DNA of 64,000 nt, taken from the NCBI RefSeq assembly GCF_019930585.1, contig NZ_CP082839.1, positions 2,538,001-2,602,000 of the forward strand. The letters run 5' to 3'. The notes beneath the pieces are model-generated. The model was given only the letters and a program-made list of their open reading frames with translations, was not told where the DNA came from and did not search any database. A program made the translations under genes and the position numbers. The stretch's first letter is position 1. Each line of letters starts with the position of its first letter. This document shows positions 35,023 to 43,158 of the stretch, one piece after another. This DNA is from Sphingomonas nostoxanthinifaciens (GTDB lineage Bacteria > Pseudomonadota > Alphaproteobacteria > Sphingomonadales > Sphingomonadaceae).

Positions 35023-35050
35023 GTCGTACCGCGCGGGCAATCGATTGCAA
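35023..35050 (-). promoter_or_regulatory. Predicted promoter of the GH13 gene
   Basis: On the minus strand TTGCAA (35045-35050) and TACGAC (35023-35028) with a 16-bp spacer. The operator at 35037-35048 covers half of the -35 box and the spacer, so binding of a repressor would block polymerase. The same box-spacer arrangement recurs before the TonB receptor. Confidence 0.45.
35037..35048. promoter_or_regulatory. Perfect 12-bp palindrome GCAATCGATTGC (predicted LacI-family operator)
   Basis: The site is its own reverse complement and fits the LacI-family core AANCGNTT. It lies between the divergent GH13 and lacI-type genes, 56 bp from the regulator start, so autoregulation is likely. Confidence 0.65.
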
Positions 35051-35103
35051 GATGCACGCAAGGCGGGTTGCGCGCACCTGCCGCCTTGCGCAAGATCGGC
35101 GGG

Positions 35104-36141
35104 ATGACCGATCCCCGTTCCGACGCCCCGAAGGGCGAAGCGCGCGTCCGCAACATCGCGGAACTCGCCAAGCTCGCCGGTGTGAATGCAGGCACGGTTT
35201 CGCGTGCACTGGCGGACAGCCCGGTGGTGGCGCTCAAGACACGCCAGCGCATCCAGGCGCTCGCCGCGAAGCACAATTATCGCCCCAACCAGATGGCCCA
35301 GCGCCTGCGCACGCAGCGTACCGGTGTGATCGGCGTGGTGGTGCCGCTGGGCCACGAGCAGCGCCAGCACCTGTCGGACCCGTTCTTCATGTCGCTGCTC
35401 GGCCACCTCGCCGATACGCTGACCGAGAATGGCTACGACATCATGCTGTCGCGCGTGATCCCGAACGCGGACGACTGGCTGGAGCGGATCGTGGAATCGG
35501 GCATGCTCGACGGCGTGCTGCTGATCGGCCAGTCGGACCAGCACGGGGCGATCGAGCGGGTCGCGCGCACCTACCGGCCGCTCGTTGCGTGGGGCATCCA
35601 CCAGGCCGGGCAGGTTCATTGCGCGATCGGCAGCGACAATTTCGAGGGCGGCCGACTGGCCGGCGCGCGGCTGATCGCCGGCGGCGCGCGACGCATCGCC
35701 TTTCTTGGCGAGACGCGCGCGCCGGAATTCCGGCTTCGGTTCGAGGGTGTCGCCGCCGCGATGGCCGAAGCGGGCCTGCCTAGGGGACCGCTGCCGCTGC
35801 ACGTCCACATCGCCTCCGACGACATGGAGCATGAGATCGCGGCGCAGATCGATCGCGCGGGCGCGGAGATCGACGGCATCGCGACCGCATCCGACGTGAT
35901 CGCGATGCGCACCCTGCGCGTGCTCGCGGATCGCGCGATCGACGTGCCGGGCCGCATCCGCGTGATCGGCTTCGACGATCTGCCGCTGGCGATCCAGACC
36001 GTGCCGCGCCTCACCACGATCCGGCAGGATCTCGCACGCGGGTCGGAGGCGATGGTCTCGGCCCTGTTCGCGCGCATCGCCGGCGACGATACGCCATCGC
36101 TGCAGATGGAACCGCAGTTGATGGAGCGCGATACCGCCTGA
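35104..36141 (+). CDS. LacI-family transcriptional regulator
   Basis: 345 residues. HTH at about 15-38 (VRNIAELAKLAGVNAGTVSR), hinge to about 62, and a periplasmic-binding-like effector domain (TGVIGVVVPLGHEQRQ, IGSDNFEGGRLAGARLI, RVIGFDDLPLAIQTVPRLTT). The operator GCAATCGATTGC lies just upstream, and copies are found before other genes in the carbohydrate locus, making this the likely regulator of all of them. Its effector would be a sugar or phosphate ester derived from the locus. Start ATG at 35104 is chosen because DNA upstream is intergenic in character; the ribosome-binding site is weak (GGCGGG). Confidence 0.9.
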   Translation: MTDPRSDAPKGEARVRNIAELAKLAGVNAGTVSRALADSPVVALKTRQRIQALAAKHNYRPNQMAQRLRTQRTGVIGVVVPLGHEQRQHLSDPFFMSLLGHLADTLTENGYDIMLSRVIPNADDWLERIVESGMLDGVLLIGQSDQHGAIERVARTYRPLVAWGIHQAGQVHCAIGSDNFEGGRLAGARLIAGGARRIAFLGETRAPEFRLRFEGVAAAMAEAGLPRGPLPLHVHIASDDMEHEIAAQIDRAGAEIDGIATASDVIAMRTLRVLADRAIDVPGRIRVIGFDDLPLAIQTVPRLTTIRQDLARGSEAMVSALFARIAGDDTPSLQMEPQLMERDTA

Positions 36142-36153
36142 CGGGCGACCGGA

Positions 36154-37314
36154 TCAGCGTGGGCCGAAGCGCGGCACGACATGGTCGCCCGCGACGTGCA
36201 GGCTGAACCACGGCGCCACCGTACCGCCGAACTGGCGGGCGCGCAGTTCCGGCATGACGGTGGGATCGCGCCCGTCCAGTCCCCACAGGTCGACGAAGCT
36301 GATGACGTCGAACTCGCCCGTCACCCACCAGCAATAGGCCTGCAGCGGCTCCTCGCGCGGGTTCGCCGCCACCAGGCCGGTGCCGTTCAGCGGACGCCAC
36401 GGGCCGGACAACTGTTCCGCGACCATGCCGTACAGACCGTTCGGCCCCGATGGCCCGGCGGGCGCGAAGCGGGCGCGCTGGGTCGACCAGAACAGGTAAT
36501 AGCGTCCGTCGGTCGTCACGATGTGCGGCCGCTCGAGCTCCGCATTCAGGCCGATGGCGGTGACGAGCGGCGGCAACATGGCCCACTGCGCCCCTTCCCG
36601 CCGCGCAATGCCGACCACGCCGTCGTAACGCTGCTCCGACGCCGCGGCGGTGCCGGCGAACAGCAGGTAATCGGTGCCGTCCGCAGGATCACGGAAGTAA
36701 CCCGGATCGCGAAACCCCTTGATGAGCCCGCCTTCTGCCTGCGCTTGATCGGCATGCGCATAGACGATTCCGTCCGCCGCGACCGACTCGATCGGGGTCG
36801 TCCAATCGGACAGGCGCGGCACGCCGTCCTCCACTTCGAAGTGGCCCCGCGTCTCGAACAGGCGCTGCTCGAACGTGCGGGGCTGGCCATGCCGGCCGGC
36901 CGCCGTGAAATAATGGGTCAGGCTGTGCCCGTCTTCGTCCAGCACCGCCGTGCCCGACCATTCGCGGCTGCCCGGCGTGAAGCCGTCCTGGAAAGTGTCA
37001 CCATGATCGCGCCATCCGTCCGCTCCCCAGCTGAACAACCGGATGCGCGCGCGATCGTGCCGCAGATCGGGGTCGTCGGCGCGTGGCGCGGCGAGGAAGA
37101 ACCAGAAGCTGCGCCCGTCGATCACGACCGTCGACGCATCGGGCCACTGGATCGGCCACATATCCCACACGACGCCATCCGCGAGCATCGGCTGCACGTC
37201 GGCGGCGCGGATGACGGGGATGGCGGCGCCGGTCTGGGCATCGGCGCCGGCGACATGCTCCGCGGTCCACGCCGACGGCGGGGCCTCGGCGGCGGAATAG
37301 GCACGTTCGTCCAA
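36154..37314 (-). CDS. GH68 levansucrase/beta-fructofuranosidase-family enzyme
   Basis: 386 residues. Acts on sucrose, transferring fructose to water or a growing fructan. The three catalytic residues are visible: nucleophile D51 in VVWDMWPIQ, stabiliser D203 in FRDPGYFRDP, and acid/base E261 in NAELERPH. EWSGTAVLDEDG is the usual binding loop. No signal peptide; the start is TTG at 37314 with GGAG seven bases upstream, since no ATG precedes the catalytic core. Zymomonas GH68 enzymes also lack cleavable signals, so localisation is open. Its transporter neighbour ends 21 bp upstream, suggesting import then cytosolic cleavage. Confidence 0.88.
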   Translation of the reverse strand: MDERAYSAAEAPPSAWTAEHVAGADAQTGAAIPVIRAADVQPMLADGVVWDMWPIQWPDASTVVIDGRSFWFFLAAPRADDPDLRHDRARIRLFSWGADGWRDHGDTFQDGFTPGSREWSGTAVLDEDGHSLTHYFTAAGRHGQPRTFEQRLFETRGHFEVEDGVPRLSDWTTPIESVAADGIVYAHADQAQAEGGLIKGFRDPGYFRDPADGTDYLLFAGTAAASEQRYDGVVGIARREGAQWAMLPPLVTAIGLNAELERPHIVTTDGRYYLFWSTQRARFAPAGPSGPNGLYGMVAEQLSGPWRPLNGTGLVAANPREEPLQAYCWWVTGEFDVISFVDLWGLDGRDPTVMPELRARQFGGTVAPWFSLHVAGDHVVPRFGPR

Positions 37315-37335
37315 GGAAATACTCCGGTTTGGGGG

Positions 37336-38673
37336 TCAGGCGGGTCGCGCCGGCGCACGGCCGGCGACGCGCCCCTCGCGCACGGCAAGGACGCTTGCCG
37401 CCGCGAGCAGCATGAGCACGCCCGCCAGCATCAGCACGCGGCGCGGATCGCCGCCCAGCAGTCGATCGTAGAGGAACGGCATGGTGAGCGCGAACAGCAT
37501 CATCGGCAGCACGATCATCATGTTGAAGATGCCCATATAGACCCCGGTCCGCTCGGGCGGGATCGTTCCGGCGAGGATGACGTAGGGGTTGCCCATGATG
37601 CTCGCCCAGCCGACGCCGATACCGATTGCCGGCACGAACAGCAGTGCCTTGTCGCTGACATGCGGCAGCCACAGCATACCGATGCCCGCGCAGGCGAGGC
37701 ACAGCGCGTGGACGACGCCCGCGCCGATGCGCTTGGCCAGCGGCACCATCGCGAACGCCGCGACGAAGGCGATGCCGTTATAGAAGGCCGCCATCTCGCC
37801 ATTGGTCAGCACCGCCTGGTGAAAGCCCGACGCGGTTGCGCTGGTGGTGCCGTAGACCGCGCGGCCGATCGCATAGACCACGTAGCTCCAATAGGCCCAC
37901 ATCCCGTACCACTGGAACAGGCTCATCAGGCCGAGCTTGCGCATCGCCGGCGGCATGTCGCGGATCGCCGAACCGATCTCCACGATCGTCGCCCCGAAGG
38001 TTTTCTGCTTGCCGGCGATGGCGGCCTTCTGCGCGATCGTGAGCGGCAGTTCGGGCACGCGCAGGATCGACCACAGGATCGTGCAGATCGACAGCACCGC
38101 GCCGATCAGGAAGACGATCCGCGTCGTATAGGGAATGTTGTGCGCATCGACCCAGTCGGCGTTCATGCCCGCGGCCACCAGCAACGAAGGCGTCAGGAAC
38201 GCCAGCATCTGTGCCAGCCCGGTGAACGCGCTCTGCGTGAGAAATCCGATCTCGTGCTGGCTCTCGTCCAGCCGGTCCGACACATAAGCGCGATAAGGCT
38301 CCATCGTGATGTTGTTGCCGGCATCGAGCAGCCACAGCAAAGACACCGCCATCACGATCGAGGCGCTGAACGGCATGAACAGCAGCCCAAGCATGCACAG
38401 GACCGCGCCGGCGACGAAATAAGGCGTGCGGCGGCCGAAGCGGCTGTCGGTGCGGTCGCTCATCGCCCCGATCAGCGGCTGCACGATCAGCCCGGTCGCA
38501 GGCCCCGCCAGCAGCAGCAGCGGCAAAGTCGCCTCGCTCGCGCCGAGGTAGGAATAGATCGGCGCCATATTGCCCTGCTGCAGCCCGAAGCTGAACTGCA
38601 GCCCGAGGAAGCCGAGGTTCATCTCGAGGATGCGGGGTAGGCTCAGGCGCGGCTTGCTGTCCGGATGGCGCAT
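37336..38673 (-). CDS. Sucrose-type MFS transporter (GPH/SLC45-like)
   Basis: 445 residues with twelve transmembrane segments. The SUT/SLC45 signature SDRTDSRFGRRTPY follows helix two, and WLLDAGNNITMEPYRAYVSD is a hallmark of sucrose porters of bacteria and plants. It should import sucrose or related disaccharides by proton symport across the inner membrane. The downstream GH68 gene, 21 bp away, would then act on the imported sugar. The start MRHPDSKPRL is chosen by similarity; the ribosome-binding site is poor. An operator CAATCGATTG lies 75 bp upstream, shared with the divergent halogenase-family gene. Confidence 0.88.
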   Translation of the reverse strand: MRHPDSKPRLSLPRILEMNLGFLGLQFSFGLQQGNMAPIYSYLGASEATLPLLLLAGPATGLIVQPLIGAMSDRTDSRFGRRTPYFVAGAVLCMLGLLFMPFSASIVMAVSLLWLLDAGNNITMEPYRAYVSDRLDESQHEIGFLTQSAFTGLAQMLAFLTPSLLVAAGMNADWVDAHNIPYTTRIVFLIGAVLSICTILWSILRVPELPLTIAQKAAIAGKQKTFGATIVEIGSAIRDMPPAMRKLGLMSLFQWYGMWAYWSYVVYAIGRAVYGTTSATASGFHQAVLTNGEMAAFYNGIAFVAAFAMVPLAKRIGAGVVHALCLACAGIGMLWLPHVSDKALLFVPAIGIGVGWASIMGNPYVILAGTIPPERTGVYMGIFNMMIVLPMMLFALTMPFLYDRLLGGDPRRVLMLAGVLMLLAAASVLAVREGRVAGRAPARPA

Positions 38674-38747
38674 GGGGTTCGGGAGATCCTCTCCGCCGCT
38701 CTGGTCGGCTCTGAAGCGATCATGGAGGATCGACCCACCGAATGCAA

Positions 38748-38757
38748 CAATCGATTG
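38748..38757. promoter_or_regulatory. CAATCGATTG palindrome (predicted LacI-family operator)
   Basis: Perfect 10-bp palindrome between the divergent transporter and halogenase-family genes. Outer arms AATGCAA and TTGCATT (38741-38761) flank it, giving extended near-symmetry. It could repress both directions. Confidence 0.65.
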
Positions 38758-38852
38758 CATTTCTTATCCGGATAGCGTTGACCAAGCCGCATGCGCCGTG
38801 ACACAGCGCCCGCGAACCCGTGCGGACAACGGGCATGACGAAGGAGAAGGCC

Positions 38853-40352
38853 GTGGCCGACGACGCGATCCGCAGCATCCTGATCGTCGGCGGCGGTACG
38901 GCCGGCTGGATGACCGCCGCGGCACTGGCGCACGCGCTGCCGCGCGGCTGCACCATCACCCTGATCGAATCCGAGGAGATCGGCACCGTCGGCGTCGGCG
39001 AGGCGACCATCCCGCCGATCCGCCTGTTCAACGAGACGCTCGGTATCGCCGAGGCCGATTTCCTGCGCGCGACGCAGGGGAGCTTCAAGCTGGGCATCGA
39101 GTTCGTCGATTGGGCGCGCCTCGGCCAGCGCTATTTCCATCCCTTCGGCAGCTTCGGAAAACCGTTCGACCTGGTCGCGGTGCACCAGCATTGGCTCGCG
39201 GCGCGAGCGGCGGGATCGACGGTGCCGCTGGACGATCTGGCGATGGCGTGGGGTGCCGCGAAGCGGAACCGCTTCGCCCGCCCCCTCCCCGATCCGCGCA
39301 GCATCGGCTCGACCTTCGATTACGCCTATCACTTCGACGCGGGCCTCTATGCCGCCTTCCTGCGCCGCTACGCCGAGGCCCGCGGCGTCGTCCGCGTCGA
39401 AGGCAAGGTCGCGGACGTGGCGCTCGAGGGCACCAGCGGCCACGTGGCGAGCGTGACGCTCGCCGACGGGCGACCGCTTGAGGCCGACCTGTTCGTCGAC
39501 TGCTCCGGATTCCGCGGCCTGCTGATCGAAGGCGCGCTGCAGACCGGCTACGAGGACTGGAGCCACTGGCTGCCGTGCGACCGCGCCATGGCCGTGCCCA
39601 GCGCACGGACTGCGCCCTTCACCCCCTTTACGCGGTCGACCGCGCGCAGCGCGGGCTGGCAATGGCGCATCCCGCTGCAGCACCGCACCGGCAACGGCTA
39701 TGTCTATTGCAGCCGCCATTTGTCGGACGACGAAGCGGCGGCGACCCTGCTCGCCAATCTCGACGGCGAGGCGCTGGGCGAGCCGCGCGCGCTGCGCTTC
39801 ATCACTGGGCGGCGGCGGCTGTTCTGGAACCGCAATGTCGTCGCGATCGGGCTGGCGAGCGGCTTCATGGAGCCGCTGGAATCGACCAGCATCCACCTCA
39901 TCCAGGCGGGCATTTCCAAGCTGCTCGCACTGTTCCCGACGCGCCGCTTCGATCCGCTGGTAACCGACGAATATAATCGCATCGCCATCACCGAAGTCGA
40001 GCGGATCCGCGATTTCCTGATCCTGCATTATAAGCTGACCCAGCGCGCCGATGCGCCGCTGTGGCGGGAATGCGCGGCAATGGCCGTGCCCGACACGCTC
40101 CAGCTCAAGATCGATCACTTCCGGCGGTTCGGCCGCCTGATCGCGCGCGACATGGATCTGTTCGGCGCGGCGAGCTGGTCGGCAGTCCATATCGGCCAGC
40201 TCAACCTGCCCGAGGCGCGCGATCCTTTGCTCGACCACGTCGCCGATCCCGCGCGGAGTCGGGCGTTCGTCGATCAACTGGCCGGCGCGATCGCGCGCGC
40301 GGCGGAGACGATGCCCAGCCATGGCAATGCGATCGCGCGCACGATCGCCTGA
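38853..40352 (+). CDS. FAD-dependent tryptophan-halogenase-family protein
   Basis: 499 residues. FAD fingerprint GGGTAGWM near the N-terminus, [14 protein letters not shown] next to it, and the family signature WQWRIP (from W269) are intact, so halogenase-type chemistry is possible. The later [17 protein letters not shown] segment is also conserved. Sphingomonad, Xanthomonas and Caulobacter relatives often sit beside TonB receptors in sugar loci, with no known halide substrate. The GTG at 38853 has AAGGAG six bases upstream; an ATG at 38835 is the alternative. The TonB receptor follows on the same strand after 173 bp with its own operator. What it does in a sugar locus is unknown. Confidence 0.88.
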   Translation: MADDAIRSILIVGGGTAGWMTAAALAHALPRGCTITLIESEEIGTVGVGEATIPPIRLFNETLGIAEADFLRATQGSFKLGIEFVDWARLGQRYFHPFGSFGKPFDLVAVHQHWLAARAAGSTVPLDDLAMAWGAAKRNRFARPLPDPRSIGSTFDYAYHFDAGLYAAFLRRYAEARGVVRVEGKVADVALEGTSGHVASVTLADGRPLEADLFVDCSGFRGLLIEGALQTGYEDWSHWLPCDRAMAVPSARTAPFTPFTRSTARSAGWQWRIPLQHRTGNGYVYCSRHLSDDEAAATLLANLDGEALGEPRALRFITGRRRLFWNRNVVAIGLASGFMEPLESTSIHLIQAGISKLLALFPTRRFDPLVTDEYNRIAITEVERIRDFLILHYKLTQRADAPLWRECAAMAVPDTLQLKIDHFRRFGRLIARDMDLFGAASWSAVHIGQLNLPEARDPLLDHVADPARSRAFVDQLAGAIARAAETMPSHGNAIARTIA

Positions 40353-40426
40353 CCGGGCGGAAGTGCAGGCGAGGCCGACGGTGATGCCCGTCGGCAACAA
40401 TCCTACGACTTCGGTCGAAGTCGATA

Positions 40427-40459
40427 CAATCGTTTGCGGAAAGCGATTGCAATCGATTG
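40427..40459. promoter_or_regulatory. Tandem AATCGATT-type operators before the TonB receptor
   Basis: A perfect CAATCGATTG at 40450-40459 and an imperfect CAATCGTTTG at 40427-40436 are spaced 23 bp centre to centre, about two helical turns. The first overlaps GCGATTGCAATCG, itself palindromic. Two sites on one DNA face would allow co-operative binding. Confidence 0.65.
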
Positions 40460-40474
40460 AATGAGCGTTAATGA
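40447..40474 (+). promoter_or_regulatory. Predicted promoter of the TonB-dependent receptor gene
   Basis: TTGCAA (40447-40452), a 16-bp spacer and TAATGA (40469-40474). The predicted start near 40481 gives a leader of about 45 bases. The operator covers the end of the -35 box and the spacer, exactly as at 35023-35050. Confidence 0.45.
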
Positions 40475-40525
40475 CCATCTCTGCCGCGCCACCAGAGCGC
40501 CAACGATATCACCGGAGAGGATCGC

Positions 40526-43051
40526 ATGAAGAGCTTGGCTCACCAGCCCACCGTTTCCATTGCCGCATTGGCGACGGCCCTTCTGGCGGCACCCGCCTTC
40601 GCACAGGACGCGCCCGCCGGCGCCCAACCTGCCAGTCCGCCGGTCAGCGGCGCCTTGAGCCAGGCACAGACGGGCGACGACATCGTCGTGACTGCTGCTG
40701 TCGGCGACCGCACGCGCTTCAAGAGCTCGGTCTCGGTCAGCCAGGTCTCGAACGAGGCGATCCAGAATTTCACGCCGCGTTCGCAGGCCGAGATCCTGCG
40801 CTCGATCCCCGGCATCCAGACCGCCGCCAATGCCGGCCCCGGCGGCAACGCCAATATCGGCGTGCGCGGCATCCCCGTCTCGACCGGCGGATCCGAATAT
40901 GTCGCGCTGCAGGAAGATGGGTTGCCGGTCGTGCTGTTCGGCGACATCAACTTCGGCAACAACGATTACTGGCTGCGCTTCGACTATACCGTCGATCGCG
41001 TCGAAGCGGTGCGCGGCGGATCGGCCTCGACCTTCGCCAGCCAGGCACCGGGTGCGGTCATCAACTATATCAGCAACACCGGCGATCATGACGGCGGCTC
41101 GATCGGCTACACCGAGGGGCTCGACTTTCGCCAGCACCAGCTGAACTTCAATTATGGCGGCCACATCGATCCGACGTTGCGCTACGATATCGGCGGCTAT
41201 TGGCGGCGCGGCGCGGGGCCGAGCGACATCAGCTACGACGCGCTGAAGGGCTATCAGGTCAAGGCCAACATCACCAAGGAACTGCCCGACAATCGCGGCT
41301 ATATCCGCCTGCTGTTCAAGCGGCTGGACGAGCAGGCGCCGACGAACACCTCGTCGCTCGCCATCGCGAAGCTCGACGGCAACAAGATCACCGGCTTCGA
41401 TCTCGCGCCCGGCATCGATCCGCGCGAGGGATCGACCTATTCCGAAAATAATCGCCGCTTCCAATATGTCGATCAGAACGGCAACCTCCAGTCCGCGAAG
41501 GTGGAGGGCATCCATCCGCGCGTGACCTCGGTCGGGGCGCAGATCCATTACGAGATCGCCGACGGCATCACGATCGACGACAATTTCCGCAAGTCGTGGA
41601 TCAGCGGCAGCTTCACCACCCAGTTCCTCAACGTGCTGCCGACATCGTCGCTGATCGGATCGACCGTGAATGGCCAGACGGTCGGCGCGATCCGCTATGC
41701 CAACGGACCGAACCAGGGCAAGACGTTCACCGGCCAGTTCGTGAACAACAATCCGAACATCAACACGCTCATGCACGACATGGGCAATCTCGCGAACAAC
41801 CTGCAGATCAACGGCAAGCACGAGCTTGGCTCGGGCACCGTCAACCTGTCGGCCGGCTGGTTCCACATGAGCCAGAAGATCGACCAGACGTGGTTCGTCA
41901 ACCGCCAGTATAGCGAAATCGCCACCAAGAACGGGGCCGAACTCGACCTGTTCTCGACCACCGGCACGCAGCTCACCGCGGCGGGCCAGGCAGGCTATGG
42001 CGACAATTGGGGCACCTGCTGCGCGCGCAATGTCGACCTGACCTATACCGACGACGCGCCGTTCCTGTCGGCGGGCTATTCGGTCGGCGGCCTCAATCTC
42101 GACGGCAGCGTCCGCTTCGATCGCGTGGCGGGCAAGGGTTTCGCGCAGGGCGGCGTCGCCGGCGCCAATTACACCGTGTCCGACGCGCTCGGCACCGCCG
42201 TGATCCCGTCGCTGATCGCCGCGTCGGCCAAGGAGAATATCAACTACCTCAAGAGCTACTCCAGCTGGTCCGCGGGTGCGCTCTATGCGTTCGGCAGCGA
42301 CACCAGCGTGTTCGTCCGCGCCAGCCGCGGCGGCCGCTTCAATGCCGATCGGCGCGTGCTGGGCGGCAACTTCAACAGCGACGGCTCGCTCAACGCGCAG
42401 GGCAATTCGACCGCGGTCAATTTCCTCAACCAGCAGGAAGCGGGCCTGAAGCAGCGCGGCACGCTCAGCCTGTTCGGGATGACCGGCCGTTACACCACCG
42501 AGACCACCTTCTTCCACTCGACGCTGACTGAGAACAATTACGACTTCACCCGGCTGGCCAACTCGCCGCCGAACAACAATCCCAATATCTCGAACAAATA
42601 TCGCTCGTTCGGTGTCGAATTCACCGGCAACATCGCGATGGGCAACTTCCACCTGACCGCGAACCTCACCTATACCGATGCCAAGATCAAGGACAGCGCC
42701 ACGGCTGCCATTATCGGCAACCGGCCGGGCGGCATTCCGCGCCTGCAATATTTCATCCAGCCGTCCTATGATCGCGGCATCGCGGCGGTGGGCTTCACGA
42801 TCGACGGCCAGACCGGCGCGCCGATCGACGATTTCGGCACGTACGAGCTGAACGGAACGACCTTCGTCAACGCCTTCCTGAAGATCCGCCCGGTCAAGAA
42901 TCTCGAGCTCGGGATCAACGTCAACAACCTCTTCAATACGCTCGGCTTCCGTTACGGCGGCAACGTCGTGCAGAGCGGTGGCACCTCTTACTACACCAAC
43001 ACCGGCATCTACGGCCGCACGACGGAGGCCTCGATCCGCTTCCGCTTCTGA
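40526..43051 (+). CDS. TonB-dependent outer-membrane receptor
   Basis: 841 residues. Signal peptide (SIAALATALLAAPAFAQ), TonB box DDIVVTA at 51-57, plug domain about 65-180 (RSQAEILRSIPGIQTAANAG and GVRGIPVSTGG), then a 22-strand barrel ending in the aromatic SIRFRF. It takes up substrates with energy from TonB-ExbBD. Its position with GH36, GH68, GH13 and a sucrose porter under the same operator points to an oligosaccharide such as raffinose or sucrose. GGAGAGG lies before the ATG. Monocistronic, followed by strong hairpins. Confidence 0.93.
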   Translation: MKSLAHQPTVSIAALATALLAAPAFAQDAPAGAQPASPPVSGALSQAQTGDDIVVTAAVGDRTRFKSSVSVSQVSNEAIQNFTPRSQAEILRSIPGIQTAANAGPGGNANIGVRGIPVSTGGSEYVALQEDGLPVVLFGDINFGNNDYWLRFDYTVDRVEAVRGGSASTFASQAPGAVINYISNTGDHDGGSIGYTEGLDFRQHQLNFNYGGHIDPTLRYDIGGYWRRGAGPSDISYDALKGYQVKANITKELPDNRGYIRLLFKRLDEQAPTNTSSLAIAKLDGNKITGFDLAPGIDPREGSTYSENNRRFQYVDQNGNLQSAKVEGIHPRVTSVGAQIHYEIADGITIDDNFRKSWISGSFTTQFLNVLPTSSLIGSTVNGQTVGAIRYANGPNQGKTFTGQFVNNNPNINTLMHDMGNLANNLQINGKHELGSGTVNLSAGWFHMSQKIDQTWFVNRQYSEIATKNGAELDLFSTTGTQLTAAGQAGYGDNWGTCCARNVDLTYTDDAPFLSAGYSVGGLNLDGSVRFDRVAGKGFAQGGVAGANYTVSDALGTAVIPSLIAASAKENINYLKSYSSWSAGALYAFGSDTSVFVRASRGGRFNADRRVLGGNFNSDGSLNAQGNSTAVNFLNQQEAGLKQRGTLSLFGMTGRYTTETTFFHSTLTENNYDFTRLANSPPNNNPNISNKYRSFGVEFTGNIAMGNFHLTANLTYTDAKIKDSATAAIIGNRPGGIPRLQYFIQPSYDRGIAAVGFTIDGQTGAPIDDFGTYELNGTTFVNAFLKIRPVKNLELGINVNNLFNTLGFRYGGNVVQSGGTSYYTNTGIYGRTTEASIRFRF

Positions 43052-43060
43052 TCCGGTTCT

Positions 43061-43090
43061 GGCGGCAGGCGCCTGCCCCGGCCTGCCGCC
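43061..43090. terminator. 10-bp perfect hairpin downstream of the TonB receptor
   Basis: GGCGGCAGGC (43061-43070) pairs with GCCTGCCGCC (43081-43090) around a 10-base loop. It lies between convergent genes and may act with the next hairpin as a two-stem terminator. Confidence 0.6.
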
Positions 43091-43098
43091 GGAGCAAA

Positions 43099-43130
43099 GA
43101 CGGGTCGTTCCCTTCGGGGAGCGGCCCGTC
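43099..43130. terminator. Bidirectional terminator with UUCG loop
   Basis: A 14-bp stem with two G:U pairs joins 43099-43112 and 43117-43130 over the stable tetraloop TTCG. It is followed by ACCTGTTT. It lies between the convergent TonB receptor and GH36 genes. Confidence 0.7.
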
Positions 43131-43158
43131 ACCTGTTTGAGAACGTGCGGGGCCGGGA

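Noticed and set aside
34969..35832. N-terminal extension of GH13 across the LacI gene
   Set aside because: The extension is antisense to the LacI coding region. The signal peptide and GGGGAGG site define the start at 34968.
36181..38640. An 819-codon plus-strand open frame opposite GH68 and the transporter
   Set aside because: Composition is His/Arg/Asp-rich and it overlaps two well-supported genes on the other strand.
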